From the NCBI RefSeq assembly GCF_000471905.2, contig NW_006498527.1:290043-354042 (forward strand): a DNA stretch of 64,000 nt, given 5' to 3'. Positions 11,701 through 26,700 of this stretch are shown here, one piece after another. The notes beneath the pieces were generated by a model. The model was not told where the DNA came from. It did not search any database and saw nothing but the letters and a program-made list of their open reading frames with translations. Source of the stretch: Amborella trichopoda. Its lineage: Eukaryota; Streptophyta; Magnoliopsida; Amborellales; Amborellaceae. The position numbers and the translations under genes are program-made. Positions within the stretch are counted from its first letter, which is position 1. Each line of letters begins with the position of its first letter.

Positions 11701-14700
11701 CTAAATGTTTAGTTAAATTTATTGCGGATCATATGTAAGTTTTAGATGCTTCAAATTTCAGCATGTGAACAAGCACTTAAAGCATGAAAATATTGCCTTA
11801 AAGGATAATGATAATAGTGTTAACGCCTTCTCCATGTTTCATATTGATGCCTATGATGCTCTGAATATTTTTAAATCTCAATCAGAGGAAGGCACTAGAC
11901 TGTGGAACAATAAGTTGTCAGAATCAGTCATTAGGTTTACAAAGATTTCATAATCTTCAGGATCAACAGAAATTTTAACTGCTAAATTATAAATAGAGAA
12001 TGTGTTAGTGACAGCTTGCATTGATTCTTTCCTTCACATTTTCATCATTCCGTGTTTGTTAAACAGTAAATTAGGAACTGCCAAAGAACAAGTCATGTCA
12101 GGTTTGTATTTATGAGAAGAGGTGAACCAAGACAAATAAAGTAATTCATTTACAAAACAAAAAGTCCAAAAATAAGCTATGGCAAGAAGAATATATGATT
12201 CAACTAATTCTGAAGCAATAAGCTGATGACTAGCACCCACTTTGTATCCTTGGAAGGAACTTTGCTTGCAAGCCTGGCTGTTTGAACAGCAGCATCTGCA
12301 GATGCAGCTTCCGGAGTTGCCCGCAGAATTTCACATATGAGTTGTTGGCATTCACTCTTTTTACATCAACCAAAGTCAACCCAAACAACAGAAAAGTGAA
12401 GAAAACCATTAATGAGTACTTTAATAACAGGATAGTATCCTGCAGTAAAAGGATGATCAAGCCCTAGAAGAATCAAAATGATCTAAACATAAATATTTAC
12501 CTGTAAGACAACCAATGCAAATCCCACACTATAGCCTCCCGTAACCTGTGAAGCTTCAGAATCAGGACTCCAGTTTATATCACCATTGATTGTCTCTGGA
12601 TTTTCATTTTTCTGTGCTAATCGTGACTCCAAAAGCTCACCAACTAGAACATGATTTTCTGTTTGTTGCACAATTTGTAGAAGTAAGCAATGAACCCAAC
12701 TGCTAACCAAAATTGGTATGGGTCAGTCAACTCATGAGCAGGAATTTCTTACCTAGTATTCGAATAATAGTATCGAGAACACCATCCAAAAGTTCACGTG
12801 AAGCAGCCTGTGCAGCACCAGTGGGAGCCATTGCTTGTGAAACAGGACTAACAGCCCATAGAGCACCCATGGGCGACATTTTACTTGAGTTCTTTTGCTT
12901 CAAAGCTATGTAGTTTTCCACGATTGTTCCCTTCGAGTACTTTACAACTGGAGTGGCAGCTTGGGACTCCCGATCCTTGCATAACCTTGATGACTTAAAT
13001 ACAGAAGCTTGAGCTTTGATTTTGGATGTGATAATCTCCTGGACAGTCGGCCGCAATCTTTGACTGTCAAAGAGCAAAATTGGCATTGGGAGAGCACAGA
13101 AAACTCAGCATGCATACAAAAGCTATCAAGTTTGACTACCAATGCAATAACTATATCTAGTTGATCTAACTATGACAAAATCAATATTGTTATTAAACCA
13201 CTACTTTAGGAAATACAAGAGTTTGACCCAAGTACAGAATAAAAAGATCATCCATCTGTCTAAATACGAAAATGACAAAATAACCACGAGAAAATAAGGA
13301 CAAGAGAAGTTCAATATTACAGACATTGTCCTAATTTCAACTCATAATTTGGGCAAGAAGAACCTCAATACTTACTATCCATTAGTACATAAACAAAGTA
13401 CCAACCTTATAAAGGTAATAATCATCAGCTAATTCAAGCAAGCCCCAAATTTTGTTTTACAATAGTTCAGGAAAAACTATGATGGCTGCTCCTTAGGCAA
13501 CCCGGGCCATGCAGGGGCAGGTGGGGTCTTCAGGGACCACAACCAAACCATTCTCTTCACATTCTCTGAGTATCTTGGACTACAGGACTCCCAGTTCGCA
13601 GAATCTATGACTCTCCTTAGAGGCCTACAATGTTTCGATCAGTCTTGGGGTCATTCCCTCATGGTGGAGGGGGATGCAAAGAACATCATTTCTTGGGCTT
13701 CAGGGACTACGACCCCACCTTGTACCTTTTATCCATTTTTGATGAGATTGACTACCTTTGCAGGGAGATGACAGTATCATGGACTCGTATCTCGAGGACA
13801 TCAAACAGGCTCACCGATCTGCTGGCTAAGGATGGAGCTTCAGCACATGAAGTAGCTTAGCCACGCCCTTCTCTCTAGGCTGCCTGCTGTTTGGGTCCTC
13901 TTCTTCTCCAACCCACACAAACTGGCTGTCCCTTTTGCCAGGGCTTTTGATTTTTGCTCTCCCTCTCTTTCTTGTCTCTTTGTCTCTTGTACATGTACAA
14001 AATACAATGTAAGGGGAAAATCTATAACCCCATTTTGTATAAGGTCTTCTGACCTATTCTTTTTTACCAGGAGACTCTCTAAGAATTTCCTGGAATAACC
14101 TTGTATCTCTCTCTCTCTCTTTTTCAATACAACAGTTAACAGTTCTCAAAAAAAAATAGTTCAAGCAAGATATTCAGTGTTCTCTTCAATCTTACACACA
14201 AGAGACTGCAAAGGGCGCTATGATACATGCCAATCACGCTTCTGTAAACCAAGCTTAATAAGACGGGTCCAAACTAGCCAGCTCGGACCAGAAAGCGCCG
14301 AACCAATACCCTGTCCAGTCGGTCATGCGGCTTCAAACTGCTATGGCCAGTGAACCAGCATCAAGCCAAAGAATATCCAGTTTGATACCTGGACAGCTAG
14401 TTCGACCGGTCCAGATAGAACTGCTAGTCTAGATGGGGGTCCAAAACAACCTCTTTTTTTGTTATCGGGTGATTTTTTGATATTTTTTAGTAGTTTTATT
14501 TATCGTTTTTGGTAGGCCCAAGAGGACATGGTTGAAAATAGTGAGAAAAAATATGGGGACATATGGCCTCTTTGAGGGTATGGTCTTTAAGAGAGCAAAA
14601 TGGCATACCAGGATTCATATAGCTGACCCCAAATAGTTGGGAACAAGCTTTGATGATGATAATGATGATGAATTTGTTTAGGGGTGTTTTTTGTCCTATT

Positions 14701-17700
14701 TAATATTTTGGGGAGTTTGGGCTTCGTAAAGTCTCTTTTTAGAGAGAGCTACTTTGGCTCCCTCTCTCTCTCCCGCCCCCGGGACCACGGGGCTCACAAA
14801 ATCCCCCAAATCCTTGACGAAATTCAACAACTTTCGGATTGGGATCCCAACAATCAATCAGTCTTAATTTTCATTTCACTTTTCTTTCTTTTGTGCTTAT
14901 TTTACATTTAGAAAATTAGAAAGAATTTTGGATTTTTAGTTTTTTTTCTTTTTTTGGGGGCCAAAATGCAATTAGTTGTTTATTCAATTTAAGGAAACAT
15001 TTATAAGGTTGACACCTTAAAATGTAGAACTAAGGTAAACCTCAAAAATCCTTCGAAAGGGGCTGTTTTGATGTTGGAAAAACATATAATTGATCATCTC
15101 GACATTGAGATGTATGGATATGGAGAAAAAAAAAAGATTTCAAGTCCCTAAAGTAATACATGTTGCAACACATTATCTAGACCGTCCATCGTTTATAGAT
15201 CTGATTGATTTGGACCATTTTTGGAGTTTAAAATTTTATAATTAGAGATGAACATAGATTCCCACAACATATAAAGAATTTTCGACACCAAATTGCACTT
15301 ATGACAAAGTTTGGCAGGTGCAGGGGGCATGTGCACCCAGGCCCCACCCCCCATACCAGACCACCCAAAAAAAAAAAAAACCTAAGGCTGCGCCAAGGCA
15401 GATTGTCAGCCAGGCTGCCAAGGTGGCCGGGCGGCCGACTTTTTCATCCTTGCTTTTTGAAAACATAATTCGAGGCTTGTATGACCCATTATTAGATTCA
15501 AAGTCATGCAGAAATCTTTATAATAATTAAAAATTATTAGACTTTTCAAGTCATGCAGAAATGACCATTAAACTTTTGAAGTCGAAACTCATGTTCCCAT
15601 ATTGATGTCGATTACCATCTAGTTCCCCTCATGTTCCAATGTTAGAAAGCAAATATTACTAGAACTGTCCAGGATTTACTTATATGCCAATCCGTTCCCA
15701 TCAATCACGTCATCTAGTTGCACTGATATTCAAATAGATAAAATAAGCAAAGCAAAATACTAATAGATCAAAAAGCTTACAAACAACCCAGAACCAAAAC
15801 CAAAATTGTTAAGGCCATAATGATTGAGGGTCATATGGAAATACATTTGTTTGCTTGTGCACACACATACCAGTCCTCAGATAAAATTTGTGTGTTCACA
15901 TAAATGCACATACATCTATGGATGCACATTAATAATAATATGAAACCAGGTAAATAAAAGAAATATTATTGTTCAGTCATTCAAAAGGTGCAACAGACGT
16001 GCGGATATACTTCAATGGAGTTCATTCATCAAATGTTAACAGTTATCAAAAAAAAATGGAGTTCATTCATCAACTAGCAATAACAAAGGACGAGGCAAAA
16101 TAGAACTACTTCTATATAATGAACATTCGTTACCAGATTATGACCCCAGCAGCAGCAACTTTTCCAAGCATGCAGAGGCATTCTACCGAGGTATGTAGAT
16201 ACTTCACATGAAGAGGAGCATCGCTCTTTTTCATGGATTCCTGAAGCCATGAATACACATATAGACTACTGAGTGCTAGAACAAGTCAGAGAAAAATGTC
16301 AAAAAATAGAAATTGATTCTGATCATATCCTATGGTATCCAGAAATTTTCATACAATGAATTCATTAGGGGTGGAATTTGAAAGCCAGGATGGAAGTTGA
16401 TGAGGTAAGGTTCTGGTCTCCTTTGTGTGACCATCAAACCCATTGACCCTTGACCACGAAACTGCACCCTCAGAAGCAGCACCATCAAGGGTATCCACAG
16501 GATGAACACTCTCATCATCAAGACCATCAAAAGAAGAACTGCAAAAAGCGGCATATGGATGGTATCAGTCTAGAATGAATTGAGGATAACAAAATAATGG
16601 TGAATGTAATAATTGAATGTTAATCAAGGAGCAAACATACAAATATGATACACTATTCTGAACAACCTATGTCAAGGTTCATAGCTGATGCTGAACATGC
16701 AACAATAATTATATAAATAAACCCTGAGAAGGAGCACAGTACACATACCAAAGCATAATCAGTTCCTAGAATGTCTGTAAAATTCAAGTGCAGTTGTTTG
16801 CTGGCATAGCTTGTGGAAGAAGCTACACAATGTACTGATATTTCTAATTTTTTCTTACCCAAGAGCATAATCCATCTACAAGTTCTACCTCATTCATAAC
16901 TTGAGAAGTTTTAACAGCTACAGTCTTTGCAATAAAAATGAGAATAATAACTGAAAGTCATACATGCCCAGTTCCAGCTTTCTGCACACTCTTTTTTTGC
17001 GCCATTCAATTATAACAACAGTACAGTATATTAGTAAATAATCTTAAGAATGCACAAGCCATGCAATCAATGCAATTTGAAGGTGCAACGTACAAAATGA
17101 TGTAACACCTATAAATTTCAAGAGCAAAATATGGAATCCTCATCATGCAAAGTACATGATTCTCGTATTATATTCAAGCCAAAAACTTGAGTATAAAGTG
17201 CAGGACTAAACATTTGAATATCTTCTCTTTACACAATTAAAACCCAAAGATTTTTCAGTTTAACAAAATACCAACTACAACCACGTGAACAACCAAATAG
17301 ATATCATACTTTAGTTACCTTCCATCAATGGAACCCGGTCTGCGAAATCCATCACCAAAAGAAGGAGAATCAACCTGACCATCTACCCTTGATCCTCTGG
17401 TTCTCCTGGATACCGGGTGGGAACCACTTGAGGATATTAAAATGGATGCACTGATTGGAACATCATCATCATTTTCACGTACATCAGTGGCTGTCGAACT
17501 GTGAAAAATAATAATATTAAGACAATAAAAATCCGCAATACAAGGGAAACCTAGATAGAATTACTCAAACACATAGAAGAGACAACATCATGTAACTCTC
17601 AACTATCAAGGTCAAGAGAGTATATACAGAAAGGGGCATAAAGCTGTTACAAATGAAATCAAATAAATACAAGACATATTTCCACTGACAAAAAAGTTCA

Positions 17701-20700
17701 AATTATGAGTTTCAGAAGCAGCTCGTAATCATTAAAAATTGAAGAAGACTAATCTATACTCACATAAATCAACAACCAATAAAGCAATAAAACAACGGCA
17801 TACCTATATTCACCCTGATTATAGAGATGGCCATGCAAATCCTCCAAAACTTTAAAGAAAAGAACTCCACGCAACTTTGTTAGCTCAGAGCGTACGTCTT
17901 GCAGAGCACCGACCTAAATGAAGCACAATGACAGCACGCCATCATATATCAATAAGGAACTTGCACCAAAATCAAATGCATAAAAGGAAGTTGTGATTTT
18001 AGTAAGTCATAGCAAAATACAGCACAGTACCTTGTTACAGAAAATTTAAGCCTCAATTTAAGGTATCAAATTTCTTAGACTGGACAGCTTCCACATAACA
18101 AAAAGCAGATTTCATGCAAACTCATAGCAAACTCTGCCGAATTCGAATTTTAAGAATTTTTGGGGTGACTTGGTGTCCAAACTAGCAGTCTCGAGCAGAT
18201 ATCAATTGGTTTCAGAATAGTAGTCTTGAATAAACACCAATTGGCTTTTCATAAACCCTAATCCAGTTTTAACCTTTTTCATTCAAGAACAAAAAGAAAG
18301 AAAATGAGTTTTCCCATGAAACACTAATCTTAACCGATGAATTTCAACATTGTGAATGCAAGAGAAATCTCCCAAAATTCTCAACATAAATCTGTATATG
18401 AAGCCAAGAACTTATATAAAACTTCAAAACCATAAATAATTCCATGTGCTGAAACATTGAAATTGGTTTTACATAATTGTTCCAAGTTACAAAGCTATCT
18501 TTTTCATTAAAGAATGTGTGTGCTGATTTTAGCGAAGGACATGCAACAACTGAATTTTATTATGTGTTCAATGGGTGATTTGCCCAAAATGTGTTTCAGG
18601 AAAACGAAAAGATGAAGATAGACTCCAAAGGTTAAAAGCAGAGAAGAAACACCACAGAGGAACCAAATTGACATCTAATGGTATTGAGATAAGAAGCTTT
18701 TCATTAAATTTTGAGTTCGGAGAGGAGTTCCAAGCGCCCGTAAGCAACTTGTTTCATTTACATCCAAACTTGTTTGTTACAAGCATCAAACCTTTGTTCA
18801 AAGGTTCAGACACATCACAGAGACCAAACGAACAGAAAATATGCCCCGCCAAACTTACCTAGCTGAGAAAAAGGCAGGTATCAGTATATTCTTGATGTTG
18901 TGAGGGGAAGCTTAGAGCTGCTCTTATGTGAGTTTTCTCAAAAATCTGCTAGAAGGTCCTCTACTGAGTGCAGAAAAGTATTTTTATAGTTGCATTGAGA
19001 AATTGGTTGATGTTGATAAACCTCCACTTACCATTAGTTGATCTTGGGTTGTTCATTTTCAAATCCAACAAAGATTTGGATGATTTAAATTTTATCCAAT
19101 TCCAATTGAACTTATCTAAATTCGAATTTAATGATTTAAACCAAAGGTTTGCGTTTGAATCGCTTCCAAATGGTTGTTTATCTGATCTAGATCATTTTGT
19201 AGGATGAAAGATCACATCAAAATGATGAAAGATCACATCAAGAAGATCATTTTAATCAAACTTGAGATTGTTTTGGACCATTCTAGGCTGAGTTCTCTTG
19301 AAGTTTCACCGGCACTATTGCAGTTGGATCCTCTTCAATACTTTGACTTCAGTCCGAGACTTATCCGTTTTCATGTGTCATACAATCCTAAAAACATTGA
19401 GAACCACCGAATATCCACAACTTAAGCCAAAATGGCTTAAAGAGATACAAACAAAATTTCCATACTACTGCAGTGAAAACTTAAAATGCAGCTTTCATGC
19501 ATTTAAATTCAACTTTTGGATAAATTCTTATCCAAAAGATCCCTTAACCCTCTAGAGTTTACACCCAAGAGATCAATACCCATCCACAAGATTCCTTAGA
19601 CTTCTAGAGTTTATCCCTTGGGTATTGGACAGGCTATGAATCTAGGCTTAGGGTTCACCAGGGTATTACAGACTTGTTCTCTTCTGGAACACCATGACGA
19701 AATTCCAATATCACTTTACCCCATTTTTAACTTCACAAGGTTGATCTGAGTAACTTTTTCTACCATGAACATGTCTCAGAGAAAGTTGTGTACTCATCGG
19801 CACAGGTTTTCTATGTGTCCTGCTTTTGACAGCTGGTCTCATTCTTGGCCGAGCCAGCACCTATTTGAGTATAGGTCTCTCCCAAACTTAAATATCTTTT
19901 AAGACCTGCTTATCTCATCCTATACCATTTCCAGATCCTCTGGACTTGTTTCCAACATATTTTAACTTTGAGAACCGGTTCTCCACTATACCCAAAAAAA
20001 AGAGCCAGTCCTCCATAGGTAATACTTATCTAGATTCCTCTAAGATTTTCGTGGCACCAATTACACCCAGACAATGGGTTTTATGAAAGTGAACTCATTT
20101 TACTTTTGATTGACTCAATGCTTCAAAACTCGGAGAGCCAAATCAGGCCTGTGGACTCCCCCATGCCAACTAGCCCCAGCAACCCAACAAGTCTCAATTA
20201 AGTTTTAAGAGACATAGCAAAGTTTCAATGTTTTCTTCTCTTTGTCTACAAGAATTGGCCAAGATTTACTCAATAGACTCAGATCTGGACTGAGCAGAGT
20301 CCAAAGCGAAGACCATGTTGTTAACCACTGGATGAATGTTAATGTTACAATCAAATTTCAATGAATGTCACACTCCACTTATAGAGCTGAAACTCATCTC
20401 AAAAAATAACTTTTTGAACTAAATAACTTTCTTTTTGTAAGAATCATGTGTGTGCCAATTAGTTCATTATGTGAATATAGCATATCCTACTTTCATGAAT
20501 ATACCTTTTGGTCCACATGTATTATAGATGTCACTAGAGGCATACACAATGCTTACAGAACACCGATACTATGGTTAGGTCTAGTCTTTGGAAACATTCC
20601 TTGCAAACTTTTGAAGTTCATACATGCTTCATTTCCCTAGAATTTTGATTTGTCCCCACTTTCAGCCTTCCCAACCCCTCTCCTCACGAATTCCTTCCAT

Positions 20701-23700
20701 TTTTCTATCCTTTCACTGGTTCTATACTTCCAATTTTGGCTATTACTGATCTTAACTGCCAAAAATACAAAAAGGTTCATATAGAACCATCGCTGCAAAT
20801 ATAGCATTAAATAAGATAAAGCAACATCATCATCACTTACAACCAAAAGGCCATCTAAATAAATCAGTGATATTAGAAACAGACCAGACAAGCCAGTCCA
20901 ACCAACCGAACTAGCAAACCGAAGGCCCCACCGCTAGGACTAAGAGTCCCACAATAGTAACATCATCATCACTTACAACCAGAAGTCCATCTAAATAAAT
21001 CCGTGATATTAGAACCAGACCGGACAAGCAAGTCTAACCAACCGAACTAGCAACCCGAAGGCCCTAGCACTAGGACTAGGGGTGCCAAAATAGTGAACCT
21101 GTATTGAACCACATTCAGTTTGATGCATGAGCAGGCCAGTTTGACCAGTTAAAATAGGACACACATATCCCTACACATGCAGTACTAGGTTCTTTGCTTT
21201 GGAGCCAATATTAGCAGTTGTTTTAGCTAGTGTTGGGGCTTAAATCTACAATATTTAGAGAAGAGAGAAAGTTTCGCATTTTTGCTTTTGAACCATTTTT
21301 TAGCGACCTTCGGGACATTTCAGGCCACATCTTTGGGACTCCATCAGCCTCTAAAGTAAAATATGACATTTATTGTTGGCTTTGTTTGATTTAGATTTCA
21401 AAAAATTTAAAAACAAATTGGTTTTCAAAGGGATTTTGGAAAAAGAAAATTTTTAAAACAATGTAATGGGTTATTCTAGGGATGTGACATTGGGTTTATT
21501 GCAGAGATTATTATGGCATTCTGGGTTGAATATTGTATAGGCTTTTGGTGGATTTCGTATATTTCTAAGATATTGATACTCAGTATCTCGGGTTTTTTTA
21601 GTTCATTCTCTCTTTTTTCTTTTCATGTTGAATGGAAATATGGGTGTTACAGTGGGTTATTGGGTTTATTGTAGTAATTATTTTTATTTTTTTAAGTAAG
21701 ATATTTTCGGTTGAATTCTGATATTTTTCTTTCATTATGATATTAATTGATATTGTTGGATTTTGGTATTTTGCAATTATTACAAAATAATCAATATATT
21801 TTGTGTTCATTCTTTTTTGTTTTTGAATATTTTGTGGAGCAATTGATGTCAAAGTGGTTTATTTTAGTGTTTATTTGGTTCTTTTTTTATATTTGATGTT
21901 TTCTGGTGGATTTTGGAATATGGGAGAGGAAATATAGGGGTTTTAGTGTAAGTTTTCCTAAAACTTAAGACTTTTAACTTTTAATAATTTATATCTATTT
22001 TCCTATAAGTCCATGATTTATATTTGGAATTTCCTATATGTATTACAAATAAAAGGCTTGCAACATGTGTGTGTGTGTGTCTTAATGTTTTACATTGGAT
22101 TGTTGCACTTGCATATGGTGGTTGTTTTTTTGTTGGAAAATGCTGAATTGGTGGTGGTGGCAGTTTCAAATCTTGAGTGGAGAATTTGTTAAATGGTGGT
22201 GTGGGTCTTGGATGTTAGGATCTCCCAACCTTGGTAGCAATCCTACTCCAAAATCTTGCTGCAATGCTCAAGGAAAGAGATCTTCAAGGGATTTGAATTT
22301 TATGCTTTTAAGGTTGGAAGCAGGATCCCCCAAACGTTGAACTCGAGATCCCAAAAGGTCGGGATTAATATCCTAGAAAGGTTGGTATCAAGATCCCTTA
22401 ACAATTGGAGATCTCGACCCCCTTCATATGAGTTATAGAAATGGCGCTCCCAAATCACAACCATACAGATCTTTTAGCTTTTCACGATCCCCCACTCCCA
22501 ATCCCGTTCCTGATCCTAACAATATGGCCGAAGTTGGTGCAATTGGTGTTAGTTTATGTGTGATAGATCGTATGACAAATTCGCTGATTAAAAAAAAAAT
22601 GTTCATCTGGGTCTAACAAAGTGAACAAAGATGTGGGGACAAGTAATAGTTCCAAATGGTGAAAAGTATGAAAATGTTCGTAAATATTGCAAGACAACAA
22701 TAAAGTAATGAAGCATGCACCGAATCAAGAAGCATTTGGCTCACAAGATTGCAACTAGCCTAGGTTCCCCATCATGTTAGATACAAAATAAAACAAAGCA
22801 TTGAGAATCATGACAGTGAAAAGCTATGATGGCAAGTAACTGCTAATAAGATAGAGAATCCATACCCAACCCAAAGAGGGACATTTAATTTCCATAAAAA
22901 AGAGGAGACCCAGTCTGTGCTCAACCTAGGAGGAGAGAGAAAGAACATATTGCAAGTGCTACTGCTACTTCCATTCAGCCCAAATCCCTAGGGTTGGCTC
23001 GGGCCCAGCCCGGACCAGAACAGAGGGGCATTGGCTCATTTAGTTCGATTCAGATTCAATATTCATTGATTAATGAGTTAGTGAAGAGCTCTTCATGTGA
23101 TGTGTACTTTGCTATTTTGTAATTTAGACTTTTTGTTTATTAAGTCTTGGCTTTCAACCTTGCTTATTTATGATATAATAGCTTATTGTTCCTTCAAAAT
23201 TCTTATTTTTTGAAACTTTTCTAGAATTTCCAGCTTCTTTTCTATTTTAAGATTTTCTTTTATTTATTTTTATTTCTGAGTTCTTTAATAATTTATTTTA
23301 GAATTGAGCAATTTGAATGAAAACTGGTTTGTTCAAGCAATCCCGTAGAACTGTTGCTCCCACCAGTTCAAAGGCCAATCCAATCTCAAGTGACACCAAA
23401 ATAAACAAGAAAATAGATTCTCTCACAAATCCACTGGGAAAAGGCTTACGACCACGTTAACTGGTCGGTTTTAAATGAGACTATATTGCTTATGGACTTC
23501 AATGACCGGTGGAGAAATTGGATGAAGGGGTGTTACTCCCAACCCTGGTTTTCTATCCAGATTAACGGAACCCCAAAGGATACTTCCAGTCCTCAAGAGG
23601 CCTCCGATAGGGGACCCTATCTCCCTTTTCCTATTTGTAATAGCAGCGAAAGTCTTTAGCCGTTCCCTTAATCGGCTATACCAAGCTGGCCTGCTTTCGG

Positions 23701-26700
23701 GCTTCCAGCCATCTAGGAGGGGGCCTATTGTGTCACACCTGCAGTATGCAAATGACACTTTAGTGTTTCTTGATGCCTCCCCCTCTGAGGTGGATAATCT
23801 TAGAACCGTCCTCAAATGCTTCCAGCTTAAGGTAATCATGGAAAAATCGATAATGATGGGGGTGGCCATCCCTACCTACCACATCAGAGATCTCATCCTT
23901 TGATGGGAATGTAAAGTGGAGGGCCTCCCTACCGCATACTTGGGTCTCCCCCTTGGACTTGGGAAACCAAAAAAGTGCCACTGGTCACATGTTACGGATA
24001 AGGTGGATAGAAGGCTTGCTGGTTGGAAGGGTAGGTACTTGTCTCAAGCAGGTAGGACCACCCTAATCAAAGCCACCTTATCTAATGCACCAGTTTACAT
24101 GATGTAGCTATTCCAAATGCCGGCTTCGGTGGCCAATAGACTGGAGCAGCTTATGAGAAATTTTCTCTGGTCTAGCCAAGCAGAGAAAACCAAGCTTCAT
24201 CTTATTTCCTGGGATTCTGTTCTCCTACCTAAGAATCAAGGGGGCTTGGGAATTAGGAACCTAAGGAGACACAGCCTAGCCCTTCTGGGGAAATGGTGGT
24301 GGCACCTTGCTATTCAACCAGCTTCCCTATGGGTGCAGGTCATTCGCCATAAGTATAAGGTCCCAGCTCAAGCTTGGTTACCAGATACTAGAGTCTAATG
24401 CATCAGGGGTCTAGAGATCCCTGACTGCCACTCTTGAGCCTTTCAGAAAACAGGTCAGACTCCAGCCTAGAGCGGGTAATAGAGTACATTTCTAGACGGA
24501 TCTTTGGATAAGCCAAGCCTTGCTTAAAGACTGTTATCCAGAATTGTTCTTACTGGCTTATAATATAGAGGCAACCGTAGAGGATGAGTTCATGATCGAA
24601 GGAGGTAGAAGGCATTGGAGCCCTTCCTTTAGAAGGAACCTGTCTGACTTAGAAACTTCTCAATTTGTCTCCCTCTCGAACTTACTTTCTAAAACCTTTA
24701 TCCCTTCTCAAGGTAGCGACAAGTTGGTGTGGACCCTGACCTGTCAGGGGATTTCTCTGTGCTCTCTTCTACAAATTCCTCTCCCAACCACCCACCTTCC
24801 CTCTTAATCCCACCTCGGTCCTTTCTCAGGTTTGGCATTCAATTGCACCCCCTAAAGTGCAAATGTTCAACTGGATAGCATGCTCAAGCAAGGCCCTCAC
24901 AGTGGACCAACTACAAAGGAAAGGTCTTTCCCTTCAAAATAGGTGCATTATGTGCTTGTCCCAAGAGGAATCGAACAGCCACTTATTTTTATTGCGCAAA
25001 GTGGCACATGACTTATGCAGTTCAATTCTTCAACTGTTTGGGTTGAATTTGGTTATTCCTTCATTGGTCAAGGACCTTTTAGCGATTAACTTCATTGCGC
25101 ACTGGCCCAAGGCTGGGAGGATCCTCTGGAAAGCTACAGTGGCTGCTACAATCTGGACCCTATGGATAGAAAGAAATGCCGGCATATTTAGAGGGGAGTT
25201 CCATCCAGGCACTGTGCTCTTTGTCAAGGTTACCTCCTTAGTAACCTTCTGGGCGTCCCAATTCCCCCTCTTTAATGGTATTTCCAGAGACTCCTTCCTC
25301 ACCAACTGAGAGTCACCAACTAGGAGTACATCCTCCGACACAACCCCAAGAAAAACAAGGTTAAATCTTCATGGATTCGTCCTCCCCAAGGCTCGATCAA
25401 GCTGAACTTTGATGGCTGCTCCTTAGGCAACCCGGGCCATGCAGGGGCAGGTGGGGTCTTCAGGGACCACAACCAAACCATACTCTTCACATTCTCTGAG
25501 TATCTTGGACTACAAGACTCCCAGTTCGCAGAATCTATGGCTCTCCTTAGAGGCCTACAATGTTTCGATCAGTCTTGGGGTCATTCCCTCATGGTGGAGG
25601 GGGATGTAAAGAACATCATTTCTTGGGCTTCAGGGAACCCCACCTTGGTACCTTTTATCCATTTTTTATGAGATTAACTACCTTTGCAGGGAGATGACAG
25701 TATCATGGACTCGTATCTCGAGGACATCGAACGGGCTCTCGCCGATCTGCTGGCTAACGATGGAGCTTCAGCACATGAAGTAGCTTAGCCACGCCCTTCT
25801 CTCTAGGCTGCCTGCTGTTTGGGTCCTCTTCTTCTCCAACCCACACAACCGGCTGTCCCTTTTGCCAAGGCTTTTGATTTTTGCTCTCCCTCTCTTTCTC
25901 GTCTCTTTGTCTCTTGTACATGTACAAAATAAGATGTAAGGGGAAAATCTATATCCCCATTTTATATACGATCTTCTGACCTATTCTTTTTTACCAGGAG
26001 ACTCTCTAAGATTTTCCTGGAATAACCTTGTATATCTCTCTCTCTTTTTCAATACAAAAGTTAACAGTTCTCAAAAAAAAAAATGAGCCTACAACACTTT
26101 CTAAACAACCATTGAAGCATAACCCAACAAAACATTCAAACCAAGTTCATAAGGCCCATCTAACCATACAACTAATGGGGCATGTTCAGGCCATATGATG
26201 CCTTATCTAGTGCGAACTGGTGTGGTTATACTATAAAAAACATATCCGAGGGTTTGGTCTTGCAGGGTGATGTCTCCAATATATGGAACATATCAAATCC
26301 CACCACAAAATCACACTCGTAAACTTGTCAAAGAAACAACTAATCCACAAATTACAGCGTAAAAAATGAGTCAGAATCTAATACTACAGAGGGCCATGTT
26401 AGAAGCCGCTGAGTTATTCTCGATATAAGGAAGAAAAGCCCTAAGAATTCATATAATTCTAAAATCACGTATCTGAAACCCCATAAAAAAAGGCTACCCC
26501 AGAACGCTGATACAAATCTCAGGTGATCAAGATTTAGAACAGAAATACTAAGTTGGTCGAGTTAGGGATTAAGAAAACATTCTCAAGACTGTGGAGTGGA
26601 ATGCTTCTTCTATCACATTCAGTATGGTTCTTAATAGACATCTTTTGTTGCCATATCTTCACGTTCCATAAACTTTTAAGCTATCATCATCATCACCACT

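Noticed and set aside
18575-18862. 95-codon plus-strand ORF inside SEC8 intron 4
   Set aside because: No domain or splice context, and antisense within an intron.
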